A DNA stretch of 64,000 bases from Streptomyces ureilyticus (GTDB taxonomy: Bacteria; Actinomycetota; Actinomycetes; Streptomycetales; Streptomycetaceae). Below are positions 32,029 to 40,470 of the stretch, piece after piece; the first letter of the stretch is position 1; each line of letters opens with the position of its first letter. The notes under the pieces were generated by a model that had not been told where the DNA came from, made no database searches, and saw nothing but the letters and a program-made list of their open reading frames with translations. Both the position numbers and the translations under genes were made by a program. The DNA lies in contig NZ_JAAKZX010000023.1 of assembly GCF_011045025.1 (NCBI RefSeq), forward strand, positions 1 to 64,000, given 5' to 3'.

Positions 32029-34833
32029 TCAGTACACAGGAAGCGTGCGCGGACCGAGGTCGCCGCGGGCGGGCGGGGGCGCGAGCCGCACGGAGGCACC
32101 GAGCGCGGTCAGTCCGTGCGGGGCGACGACCACGGGTTCCAGGGTGACGGAGACGACCTCCGGGTGGTCGTCCACAAGGCGCGACAGGCGCAACAGCAGT
32201 TCCTCCAGCGCCGCCGTATCCGCCGGCGCCGAGCCCCGCCAGCCGAAGAGGAGCGGCGCCGTCCGGACCGACCGGACCAGCGAGGCCGCCTCCCGATCAG
32301 TGACCGGAATCAAACGGTGGGCGGTATCGCCGAGCAGCTCCGAGGCGGCTCCGGCGAGCCCGAACGAGAGCACCGCTCCGGCCGCCGGGTCGATCACCGC
32401 GCGGACGACGGTGTCGACACCGCGGGGCGCCATGCTCTGCACCACCGGGCGCAGTTCGGCGGGCGTCCCGAAGAGCTCGGTCAATTCGGCGTACGCCCGC
32501 CGCAGTTGCTCTTCGTCCGCCAGATCCAGTCGTACGCCGCCCAGGTCGGCGCGGTGCCGCAGGTGCGGGGCGGTGGCCTTCAGCGCCACCGGGTAGCCGG
32601 AGCGCTCGGCCGCCGCCGCGGCCTCGTCGGGCGTCGGGGCGGGCAGGGCACGGCGTACGTCGATGCCGTACCGGCCGAGCAGCGCGCAGGTGTCCTCGGA
32701 GCCGAGCGTGAGCCCGGCCGGGTCGCCCTCGGCCAGCAGAGCGTCGATCTGCTCGGCCGCCCCCTTCTCGTCCATGTCCTCGAACTCGGGCACCCGGCCG
32801 GGCTCGGCGGCGTCCCGGCGCCAGTGCCCGTATCTGACGGCTTCGGCGAGGGCACGGACGGCGCGTTCTGCCGCGGGGTAGGCCGGGATGAGACCGGAAT
32901 CGTCCGCGGGGACCTGCGCCGCCGGGCGTTCGGCGGGCGGCGGCACCTGTGGCTCGACGGCGTGAGGCGCGGTGCTGGTGGCGGCGGAGAGGGCTTCGGC
33001 GAGCCCGCCGAGCTCCACATGGACCACGAGGACCGGCTTCGCCGGGGACGCCGCCGCGGCCGAGCGGAGCGCCTCGGCGAGAGCGGCGTCGGAGGGCGAT
33101 GTCTCACCGACCGCCGGTATCGCGGTGACCACGACGGCGTCACAGGCGTCATCGGCCAGTGCGTGCGCGAGGGCCGCATGGAAGTCCTCCGCCGATGCCG
33201 CCGTGGTCAGGTCCTGCGGCGGCAACGGCCGGAGCCCTTCGGCGAGACAGGCGTCGTATGTGAGCAGACCCAGCGACTCGGAGTTCCCGAGGATCGCCAC
33301 GCGCGGTCCGGCGGGGAGCGGCTGGCGTGCCAGCAGCAGCCCGGCGTCGACGAGTTCGGTGATCGTGTCCACCCGGATGACCCCGGCCTGCCGCAGCAGC
33401 TCGGACACGGTCGCGTGCGGCAGCCGTGTGGCCCGTACGGCATGTCCTGGAGGCGCGGACCCGCTGTGCCGTGCCCCCTGCACGACGACGAGCGGCTTGG
33501 CCGCGGCGGTCCGGCGTGCGAGTCGCGTGAACTTCCGTGGATTGCCGATGGATTCGAGGTACATCAGCGCGACATCGGTGTCGGGGTCGTCGTACCAGTA
33601 CTGCAGTACGTCGTTGCCGGACACGTCCGCGCGGTTGCCCGAGGAGATGAACGTCGACACCCCCGTCACGCCCGTGACGCCGCCGCCGCGCCGCTGCAGC
33701 CGGGACAGCAGCGCGATCCCGATGGCACCGGACTGCGCGAACAGACCGATGCGTCCGGCCCGTGGCATCTTGGGCGCGAGTGAGGCGTTGAGGCGTACAT
33801 CCGGTGCGGTGTTGATGACTCCGAAGGCGTTGGGTCCGATGATGCGCATGCCGTACGCGCGCGCGTGGCGCACGAGTTCACGCTGGCGCTCCCGCCCCTC
33901 GGGGCCGCTCTCGGCATACCCGGCGGTGAGCACGACAAGCCCCTGCACGCCGTGCTCACCGCAGTCGGCGAGGGCCTGGGGGACGTGCTCGGCCGGGACG
34001 GCGACCACGGCGAGATCGACGGGGTCGGGGATGTCGCGGATCGAGCGGTACGCCGGGACCCCTCCGAGTTCCTTCTCCTGAAGGGCCCTGTTCACCGCGT
34101 ACAGACGTCCGCCGAACCCGGCGTCGCGGAGGTTGTCGAGGACGCTGCGCCCCACTCCCCCGGGCGCGCGGCCCGCCCCGATGACGGCGACCGAACCGGG
34201 CGCGAGGAGCCGCGCCACGGACCGCCCCTCGGCCCGCTGCTCCCGGGCCCACTGCACCGCGCGTGAGCGGTCGGTGGGCTCCAGGTCGAACTCCAGACGT
34301 ACGACGCCGTCTTCGAAGCTGCGCTTCTGCTGGTAGCCGGCGTCCGTGAACACCTTGATCATCTTGTTGTTGGCGGGCAGCACCTCGGCGGCGAACCGGC
34401 GGATGCCACGCTCGCGGGCCACCGCGGCGATGTGCTCCAGCAGCGCGGAGGCCACACCGCGGCCCTGGTGGGCGTCCTGTACGAGGAAGGCGACCTCGGC
34501 CTCGTCGGCCGGAGCCGAGGCCGACAACCCCTCGGCGTCGATGCGGTCGTAGCGTACGGTGGCGATGAACTCGCCGCCGACCGTGGCCGCGAGTCCCACC
34601 CGGTCCACAAAGTCGTGGTGCGTGAAGCGGTGGACGTCCTTGGCGGACAGGCGCGGGTACGGCGCGAAGAAGCGGTAGTACTTCGACTCGTCGGACACCT
34701 GCTCGTAGAAGCTGACCAGGCGGTCGGCGTCGTCGGCCGTGATCGGCCGGATGCGCGCGGTGCCGCCGTCGCGCAGCACGACGTCGGCCTCCCAGTGGGC
34801 GGGATACTCGTGCCGGTCCGACGAGGTCTGCAT
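32029..34833 (-). CDS. GNAT acetyltransferase fused to an ADP-forming acyl-CoA synthetase (Pat-like)
   Basis: 934 residues from the ATG at 34833. Order of domains: GNAT at about 15-175 (VAFLVQDAHQGRGVASALLE, acetyl-CoA loop), CoA-binding Rossmann domain from about 205 (VAVIGAGRAPGGVGRSVL), succinyl-CoA-ligase-like domains (IGLFAQSGAIGIALLS, AILGNSESLGLLTYD), and a C-terminal ATP-grasp part (YPVALKATAPHLRHRADLGG). This matches Pat-type lysine acetyltransferases, in the actinobacterial arrangement with the GNAT domain first; the ligase half is usually thought to be a catalytically inactive sensor. Likely targets are acyl-CoA synthetases and other metabolic enzymes. It heads a minus-strand run ending with tdk and is divergent from ptsH. 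Confidence 0.9.
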   Translation of the reverse strand: MQTSSDRHEYPAHWEADVVLRDGGTARIRPITADDADRLVSFYEQVSDESKYYRFFAPYPRLSAKDVHRFTHHDFVDRVGLAATVGGEFIATVRYDRIDAEGLSASAPADEAEVAFLVQDAHQGRGVASALLEHIAAVARERGIRRFAAEVLPANNKMIKVFTDAGYQQKRSFEDGVVRLEFDLEPTDRSRAVQWAREQRAEGRSVARLLAPGSVAVIGAGRAPGGVGRSVLDNLRDAGFGGRLYAVNRALQEKELGGVPAYRSIRDIPDPVDLAVVAVPAEHVPQALADCGEHGVQGLVVLTAGYAESGPEGRERQRELVRHARAYGMRIIGPNAFGVINTAPDVRLNASLAPKMPRAGRIGLFAQSGAIGIALLSRLQRRGGGVTGVTGVSTFISSGNRADVSGNDVLQYWYDDPDTDVALMYLESIGNPRKFTRLARRTAAAKPLVVVQGARHSGSAPPGHAVRATRLPHATVSELLRQAGVIRVDTITELVDAGLLLARQPLPAGPRVAILGNSESLGLLTYDACLAEGLRPLPPQDLTTAASAEDFHAALAHALADDACDAVVVTAIPAVGETSPSDAALAEALRSAAAASPAKPVLVVHVELGGLAEALSAATSTAPHAVEPQVPPPAERPAAQVPADDSGLIPAYPAAERAVRALAEAVRYGHWRRDAAEPGRVPEFEDMDEKGAAEQIDALLAEGDPAGLTLGSEDTCALLGRYGIDVRRALPAPTPDEAAAAAERSGYPVALKATAPHLRHRADLGGVRLDLADEEQLRRAYAELTELFGTPAELRPVVQSMAPRGVDTVVRAVIDPAAGAVLSFGLAGAASELLGDTAHRLIPVTDREAASLVRSVRTAPLLFGWRGSAPADTAALEELLLRLSRLVDDHPEVVSVTLEPVVVAPHGLTALGASVRLAPPPARGDLGPRTLPVY

Positions 34834-35001
34834 GGGCCCCAGAGTACGGCTCGTGTCCGACAATGGCGCGAGGCAGTCCGGGGCCCGACTCGGGCCCCCG
34901 CATGGGCTCGTGGCCTCTGCCGGGCCGGTGCCCGCCGGGGGACGCTTCACGTATGGAATAGTGGTCTAGACAACCTGAGCACACCTGAAGGGCAGCATCA
35001 C

Positions 35002-35283
35002 ATGGCTGAGCGCCGCGTCAACGTCGGCTGGGCCGAGGGCCTCCACGCCCGCCCCGCCTCCATCTTCGTCCGTGCGGCCACGGCCGCCGGCGTCCCTGTG
35101 ACGATCTCCAAGGCGGACGGCAACCCCGTCAACGCCGCGTCCATGCTCGCGGTGCTCGGCCTGGGCGCCAAGGGCGGCGAGGAGATCGTCCTGGCCTCCG
35201 ACGCCGAGGGCGCGGACGCCGCGCTCGACCGCCTGGCCAAGCTGGTTTCGGAAGGGCTTGAGGAGCTGCCGGAAACTGTTTGA
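35002..35283 (+). CDS. ptsH: HPr, phosphocarrier of the PTS
   Basis: 93 residues. Accepts phosphate from enzyme I on His15 (GLHARPASIF) and passes it to sugar-specific EIIA proteins. Ser47 (NAASMLAVLGLG) stands at the site equivalent to regulatory Ser46 of Firmicutes HPr, although a kinase is not known to me in Streptomyces. Single gene, divergent from the acetyltransferase, followed by its own terminator. Confidence 0.96.
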   Translation: MAERRVNVGWAEGLHARPASIFVRAATAAGVPVTISKADGNPVNAASMLAVLGLGAKGGEEIVLASDAEGADAALDRLAKLVSEGLEELPETV

Positions 35284-35326
35284 TCCACGGGATCACGTTC
35301 ACAAGACGCCGTCCCGCACACGCACC

Positions 35327-35362
35327 AAAAGGGCTCGCCCGAAATACCGGGCGGGCCCTTTG
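35327..35362. terminator. intrinsic terminator after ptsH
   Basis: AAAAGGGCTCGCCCG / CGGGCGGGCCCTTT, about 14-bp stem with one mismatch and a 6-nt loop, arms near 35328-35341 and 35348-35361, followed by T residues. It lies between ptsH and the end of the convergent GntR gene. Confidence 0.85.
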
Positions 35363-35431
35363 CAATTCCAGGGTGCGGGCAGCAGAAATAATCCCCCGCG
35401 AATTACTTCCCCTTTGTATACGGTGCCACTG

Positions 35432-36127
35432 TTAATGCCGCAGGCTCGCCGTGTTTACGGGGTGTTGCGAAGTCCTCACACGCTCCACGCGATCACCGCG
35501 CTCTGGAAAGCGCAGCCGGTGCGCGGCCGTCGCCCGCTCGGTGTGCAGGGCCGTGATCGCCCGGGCCCGCTCGCTGTCGCCGCGCGCGACGGCGTCCACG
35601 ATGCCGCCGTGCTCCGCCCAGGACTCGGCGGGATGGGCCGGTACCTCCACCGCGTACATCCAGGCGATCTTGTGCCGCAGCTGGGTAAGCATCGAGGTCA
35701 GCGCGGGGCTGCCGGAGGCCTGCGCGAGCGTCTCGTGGAACCAGCCGCCCAGGGAGCGCAGATCCTCGCTCTGGCCCCTCCTGGCCCGCTCCTGCCCCAG
35801 CCTGACCAGACCGCGCAGCACCTTGAGGTGCGCCTCTGTACGCCTCTGTGCGGCACGCGCGGCGCCCAGAGGCTCCAGGAGCATGCGCATCTCCAGCAGG
35901 TCGGCGGCCTCCTGCTCCGTGGGTTCCGCGACGCACGCGCCCGCGTGCCTGCGGGTGACGACGAAGCCCTCCGCCTCCAGCGTGCGCAGCGCCTCCCGCA
36001 CGGGGACCCGCGAGACGCCGTAGCGACGCGCGAGCAGTTCCTCGGTGAGCCGGCCGCCGCGTTCGTAGACACCCGCCACGATGTCGTCACGGATCGCCGT
36101 GCATACCGAGTGCGCGGGAATACGCAT
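35432..36127 (-). CDS. GntR/FadR-family transcriptional regulator
   Basis: 231 residues. N-terminal winged helix (residues ~5-70: LLARRYGVSRVPVREALRTL EAEGF) and a C-terminal FCD helical ligand-binding domain with EMRMLLEPLGAARAAQRR and FHETLAQASGSPALTSML carrying potential metal ligands. It converges with ptsH. Neither operator nor ligand can be assigned. Confidence 0.9.
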   Translation of the reverse strand: MRIPAHSVCTAIRDDIVAGVYERGGRLTEELLARRYGVSRVPVREALRTLEAEGFVVTRRHAGACVAEPTEQEAADLLEMRMLLEPLGAARAAQRRTEAHLKVLRGLVRLGQERARRGQSEDLRSLGGWFHETLAQASGSPALTSMLTQLRHKIAWMYAVEVPAHPAESWAEHGGIVDAVARGDSERARAITALHTERATAAHRLRFPERGDRVERVRTSQHPVNTASLRH

Positions 36128-36291
36128 GACCGGACCTCCGCCTTAATCCCCGCGAAACGCGGTCGATTGACGCTCGTTCGGTGACTCTATTGCAGAGTCC
36201 GGGAAATTCCGATGGCGGGCCGGAATCCATGGCGTTTTTTTGGACACATAGTCGCGCAGAACAGGCAGACGTCCGGTCAGGATGCACGAAA

Positions 36292-36314
36292 GCCCCGGCT
36301 CGGTGAGCCGGGGC
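36292..36314. terminator. intrinsic terminator after the M23 peptidase gene
   Basis: GCCCCGGCTC (36292-36301) with GAGCCGGGGC (36305-36314), 10-bp perfect stem and a tight 3-nt loop, 35 bp past the stop on the minus strand. Confidence 0.85.
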
Positions 36315-36348
36315 CTTCGGGGAAGGGTGCGACGGAGCTTCTGCGTCG

Positions 36349-37137
36349 TCAGACGTTCACGCCGTGCGAGCGGAGGTAGGCGAGGGGGTCCATGTCCGAG
36401 CCGTACTCCTGGGACGTACGCGCCTCGAAGTGGAGGTGCGCTCCGGTGACGTTGCCGGTTGCCCCGGAGAGGCCTATCTGCTGGCCCGGGGTGACGCTCT
36501 GGCCGACAGAGACGGAGAGGGACGACATGTGGGCGTACTGCGTGTACGTGCCGTCGTTCATCTTGATGACGACCTGGTTGCCGTACGAGCCCTCGAAGCC
36601 GGCCTCGACGACGGTGCCGGCGCCCACGGCGCGGACGGTGGTACCGCTGGCGGCGTGGAAGTCGATGCCGGTGTGGCTGCCGGAGGACCAGACGGAGCCG
36701 CCGGCCTTGTAGCCGGTCGAGACGTACGAGTCGCTGATCGGCGAGACGAAGGAATTGAGCAGGCGCTTGCGCTCGGCCTCGCGGGCGGCGCGCTCCTTGG
36801 CCTCGCGCTCCGCCTTGGCCTTCGCCTCGGCGCGGGCCTTCTGCTCGGCGGCCCGCTTCTTGGCGGCCTCCTCGGCGGCCTGACGGGCGGCGGCCTCCTC
36901 GGCGGCCTGGCGCTGGGCGTGGGCCTGGGCGTCGATCTGGTCGGCGACCGAGTCGCCCATGGTGACGGCCTGGGTCAGCCCTGTCTGCTTGGCAGCGGAC
37001 GGGCCGGCGAACGCCGGGGCGGCCAGAGTGCCGATGACACCGGTGGTGGCGAGCGTCGCTACGCCAACGGTCCTCGAGGACGTGCGCTTCGTACGGCTCG
37101 GGCGACGGTGCTTCCCGGTGGCGCGGGTGAACGCCAT
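36349..37137 (-). CDS. secreted M23 peptidoglycan endopeptidase
   Basis: 262 residues. Twin basic N-terminus and signal sequence ending APAFA, so exported. Residues ~60-125 are an Ala/Glu/Lys-rich coiled coil (QRQAAEEAAARQAAEEAAKK). The LytM/M23 domain follows with the zinc ligands in SHTGIDFH and HLHFEART and the strand GNQVVIKMNDGTYTQYAHMS. It cleaves peptide cross-links in the cell wall during growth or sporulation. A c-di-AMP riboswitch occupies its leader (37166-37352), as reported for other Streptomyces wall hydrolases, so high c-di-AMP should reduce expression. Confidence 0.93.
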   Translation of the reverse strand: MAFTRATGKHRRPSRTKRTSSRTVGVATLATTGVIGTLAAPAFAGPSAAKQTGLTQAVTMGDSVADQIDAQAHAQRQAAEEAAARQAAEEAAKKRAAEQKARAEAKAKAEREAKERAAREAERKRLLNSFVSPISDSYVSTGYKAGGSVWSSGSHTGIDFHAASGTTVRAVGAGTVVEAGFEGSYGNQVVIKMNDGTYTQYAHMSSLSVSVGQSVTPGQQIGLSGATGNVTGAHLHFEARTSQEYGSDMDPLAYLRSHGVNV

Positions 37138-37165
37138 GAAGTGGCTTGTCCTTTCCTTCCTTCTC

Positions 37166-37352
37166 GCCTACCGGGTTAGCTGACGGGTTCGGAGCAGGAA
37201 GGTCTCCTACGGGCCCCCTCCAGGAGGGCGCCCGATTCACCCCAGGGACTGCGATGGGTCCCCGGCTCCCCTGGCTCGCGCCGTACGGGGACTCGGCGAT
37301 GACTGTCCGGTGCCGCGGGTGCGGCGCAGTGCCTGACGGACAGCCGGACTGA
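37166..37352 (-). promoter_or_regulatory. ydaO-type c-di-AMP riboswitch
   Basis: On the minus strand the leader contains the hallmark blocks of the ydaO/yuaA family in order: CGCCGAGTCCCCGTACGGCG, GAGCCAGGGGAGCCGGGGAC, GGGGTGAATCGGGCG, then AGGAGACCTTCCTGCTCCGA, ACCCGTCAGCTAACC, CGGTAGGCG. Its end is about 30 nt before the M23 start. The boundaries are approximate; an expression platform was not folded. Confidence 0.88.
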
Positions 37353-37470
37353 AGCTAAGCGGGCGGTCTCTCAAATAACAAACGGATGACGGCTTTTGTA
37401 GCGCACGCCACAGGCCAGACACACAACCTCCATACCAACTCGCAACCAATCCAATCAATTTGGACAAAGA

Positions 37471-37504
37471 GGGACCCTGGAGGCTCATCAGCCTCCAGGG
37501 TCCC
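37471..37504. terminator. intrinsic terminator between riboswitch leader and M16 operon
   Basis: Perfect 15-bp stem, GGGACCCTGGAGGCT (37471-37485) with AGCCTCCAGGGTCCC (37490-37504), 4-nt loop. It lies 18 bp after the stop of the M16-like gene on the minus strand. Confidence 0.9.
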
Positions 37505-37521
37505 TGGGATGTGCGGCGGCC

Positions 37522-38913
37522 CTACTCAGCCGGGACCACGCTCACTTCACCGATTCCGAGGGCCTTGACGGGCTCCTCGATCTGGGCGGCGTCCCCGACG
37601 AGGACGGTCACCAGACGGTCCACCGGGAAGGCGCTCACGGCGGCCGCGGTGGCCTCCACGGTGCCCGTCGCGGCGAGTTGGCGGTACAGGGTCGCCTGGA
37701 AGTCGTCCGGCAGGTGCTGCTCGACCTGGTCGGCGAGCGTGCCGGCGACGGCGGCCGCGGTCTCGTACTTGAGCGGCGCCACGCCCACCAGATTCTGTAC
37801 GGCGATATCCCGCTCGGCGTCCGTCAGACCCTCGGCCGCGAGCGTACGCAGCACCTTCCAGAGGTCGTCCAGCGCCGGGCCGGTGTTCGGCGTGTCCACC
37901 GAGCCGCTGATGGCGAGCATCGCGACGCCCGTACCGTCCGGGGCGGAGCGCAGCACCTGGCCGAACGCGCGCACACCGTAGGTGTAGCCCTTTTCCTCGC
38001 GCAGGACGCGGTCGAGGCGCGAGGTGAGGGTGCCGCCGAGGCAGTACGTGCCGAGCACCTGGGCGGGCCAGACGCGGTCGTGCCGGTCGGCGCCGACGCG
38101 GCCGATGAGCAGCTGCGTCTGGACGGCTCCGGGTCGGTCGACGATGACCACGCGGCCGGCGTCGTCGGCGGTCACCGGAGGCACGGGACGGGCATCGGCC
38201 GGCGAGCCGGTCCAGGCGCCGAGCGTGTCACCGAGCAGCGCGTCGAGGTCGACACCGGTGAGGTCGCCCACGACGACCGCGGTGGCCGTGGCGGGGCGTA
38301 CATGCTTCTCGTAGAAGGCGCGTACGGCCGCGGAGTCGATGCTCGCGACCGTCTCCTCGGTGCCCTGGCGCGGGCGCGACATGCGCGAGGTCGCCGGGAA
38401 GAGCTGCTTGGAGAGCTCCTTGGCGGCGCGGCGGGCCGGGTTTGCGGTCTCGTGGGGGATCTCGTCGAGCCGGTTGCGGACGAGCCGTTCGACCTCGCTG
38501 TCCTCGAAAGCGGGCGCCCTGAGGGCATCGGCGAGCAGACCGAGCGCCTTCGGGAGCCGCGATACCGGGACCTCGAGGCTCAGTCGTACGCCCGGGTGGT
38601 CGGCGTGCGAGTCCAACGTGGCGCCGCAGCGCTCCAGTTCGGCGGCGAACTCCTCGGCGGAGTGCTTATCGGTGCCTTCGGAGAAGGCACGCGCCATGAT
38701 CGTGGCGACACCGTCCAGGCCCTTCGGCTCGGCCTCCAGCGGTGCGTTCAGGAGGATTTCCACGGCGACGACCTGCTGGCCGGGGCGGTGGCAGCGCAGC
38801 AGCGTCAGGCCGTTGCCGAGCGCACCGCGCTCGGGCGCCGGGAAGGCCCAGGGCTTGGCCTCGCCGGCCTGCGGCTGGGGATGGAAGTCCATGGTCACGG
38901 TGGCCTCGGTCAC
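37522..38913 (-). CDS. M16-family peptidase-like protein without zinc motif
   Basis: 463 residues, GTG at 38913 overlapping the stop of the upstream M16 gene (GTGA). Two-domain M16 fold: VVAVEILLNAPLEAEPKGLD, ARAFSEGTDKHSAEEFAAEL in place of the metal-binding helix, and the C-terminal-domain arginine/tyrosine loop EEKGYTYGVRAFG. The HxxEH signature is absent, so it should be the non-catalytic partner, as in mitochondrial-processing-peptidase-like heterodimers. Substrate unknown. Confidence 0.9.
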   Translation of the reverse strand: MTEATVTMDFHPQPQAGEAKPWAFPAPERGALGNGLTLLRCHRPGQQVVAVEILLNAPLEAEPKGLDGVATIMARAFSEGTDKHSAEEFAAELERCGATLDSHADHPGVRLSLEVPVSRLPKALGLLADALRAPAFEDSEVERLVRNRLDEIPHETANPARRAAKELSKQLFPATSRMSRPRQGTEETVASIDSAAVRAFYEKHVRPATATAVVVGDLTGVDLDALLGDTLGAWTGSPADARPVPPVTADDAGRVVIVDRPGAVQTQLLIGRVGADRHDRVWPAQVLGTYCLGGTLTSRLDRVLREEKGYTYGVRAFGQVLRSAPDGTGVAMLAISGSVDTPNTGPALDDLWKVLRTLAAEGLTDAERDIAVQNLVGVAPLKYETAAAVAGTLADQVEQHLPDDFQATLYRQLAATGTVEATAAAVSAFPVDRLVTVLVGDAAQIEEPVKALGIGEVSVVPAE

Positions 38914-40235
38914 TGGGCGGTCTCCTCGTCGGTGGCGATCGGCTCGTACACGAGCACCGCGCGGTTGTCGGGGCGCAGACGGGCCTTGGCGACCTCCTGG
39001 ACCTCCTCGGCCGTGACGTCGAGCACGCGCTGTACGGCGGTCAGGGCGAGTTGCGGGTCGCCGAACAGCACGGCGTACCGGCACAGTTCGTCGGCGCGGC
39101 CCGCGACCGTACCGAGCCGGTCCAGCCACTCGCGCTCCAACTGGGCCTGGGCGCGCTCCATTTCCTCGGCCGTGGGGCCCTCCTCGGCGAACCGGGCGAG
39201 CTCCTCGTCGACGGCCGCCTCGATGACGGGGACCTCGACGTCACCCGAGGTCTTCACGTCGAGCCAGCCCAGGGAAGGCGCTCCGGCCAGCCGCAGCAGA
39301 CCGAAACCGGCCGCCACAGCCGTACGGTCACGGCGTACGAGCCGGTTGTAGAGGCGGGACGACTCGCCGCCGCCGAGGACGGTCAGGGCGAGGTCGGCCG
39401 CGTCGGACGCGCGCGTGCCGTCCTCCGGGAGCCGGTAGGCGGCCATCAGCGCGCGCGCCGGGACCTCCTCCTCGACGACCTCGCGCAGCTGCTCACCGAT
39501 GGTCTCCGGCAGGGCTCCGTCGCGCGGCGCGGCCTTGCCGTCGTGCCCGGGGATGGAACCGAAGTACTTCTCGACCCAGGCGAGCGTCGCCTCCGGGTCG
39601 ATGTCGCCGACGATCGACAGAACGGCGTTGTTGGGCGCGTAGTAGGTGCGGAAGAACGCGCGGGCGTCCTCCAGGGTGGCCGCGTCCAGGTCGGCCATCG
39701 ACCCGATGGGGGTGTGGTGGTACGGGTGGCCCTCCGGGTAGGCGAGGGCGGTCAGCTTCTCGAAAGCGGTGCCGTAGGGGACGTTGTCGTAGCGCTGGCG
39801 GCGCTCGTTCTTGACGACGTCCCGCTGGTTCTCCATCGACTCGTCGTCCAGCGCGGCGAGCAGCGAGCCCATGCGGTCGGCCTCCAGCCAGAGGGCGAGC
39901 TCCAGCTGGTGCGTGGGCATGGTCTCGAAGTAGTTGGTGCGCTCGAAACTGGTGGTGCCGTTGAGTGAACCGCCCGCGCCCTGCACGAGCTCGAAGTGGC
40001 CGTTGCCCTTCACCTGGGCCGAGCCCTGGAACATCAGGTGCTCGAAGAGGTGGGCAAGTCCGGTCAGGCCCTTGACCTCGTGGCGCGAGCCGACGTCGTA
40101 CCAGAGGCACACCGCCGCGACCGGGGTCAGATGATCTTCGGAGAGCACCACGCGCAGGCCGTTGGCCAGGCGGTGCTCGGTCGCTGTCAGCCCGCCGGAG
40201 CCGGCCTCGACGGTGGCCGTGTGACCCATGGGCAT
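38910..40235 (-). CDS. M16-family zinc metallopeptidase (catalytic partner)
   Basis: 441 residues. Inverted zinc motif HLFEH in GLTGLAHLFEHLMFQGS, with the downstream Glu in ENQRDVVKNERRQRYDN. The catalytic half of a coupled pair with the gene that follows; the two probably form a clam-shell heterodimer that degrades or processes peptides in the cytosol, since neither protein has a signal sequence. An ATG at 40229 is an alternative start; AAGGGA fits the one at 40235. Confidence 0.92.
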   Translation of the reverse strand: MPMGHTATVEAGSGGLTATEHRLANGLRVVLSEDHLTPVAAVCLWYDVGSRHEVKGLTGLAHLFEHLMFQGSAQVKGNGHFELVQGAGGSLNGTTSFERTNYFETMPTHQLELALWLEADRMGSLLAALDDESMENQRDVVKNERRQRYDNVPYGTAFEKLTALAYPEGHPYHHTPIGSMADLDAATLEDARAFFRTYYAPNNAVLSIVGDIDPEATLAWVEKYFGSIPGHDGKAAPRDGALPETIGEQLREVVEEEVPARALMAAYRLPEDGTRASDAADLALTVLGGGESSRLYNRLVRRDRTAVAAGFGLLRLAGAPSLGWLDVKTSGDVEVPVIEAAVDEELARFAEEGPTAEEMERAQAQLEREWLDRLGTVAGRADELCRYAVLFGDPQLALTAVQRVLDVTAEEVQEVAKARLRPDNRAVLVYEPIATDEETAQ

Positions 40236-40470
40236 GTACGTCCCTTCGATCGCGGAAAACTGCTGAATTCCTGCTAGTCATGCCACTGTATGCAAGCGCG
40301 CTGACAGCTGGCGAAGTTCCCGGAACGGCTACGCCGAGAGCGAGCGGGCGCGTGTCGTCCGGACCCTTGTGCACGGGGCGCGGTCCGGGTTGTCAGTGGG
40401 GCGGTCCACAATGGAGCTCGTCAGAACCCGTTCATGCCCCGGCAGACACTGTGAAGGAGTCGCAGCAGCG

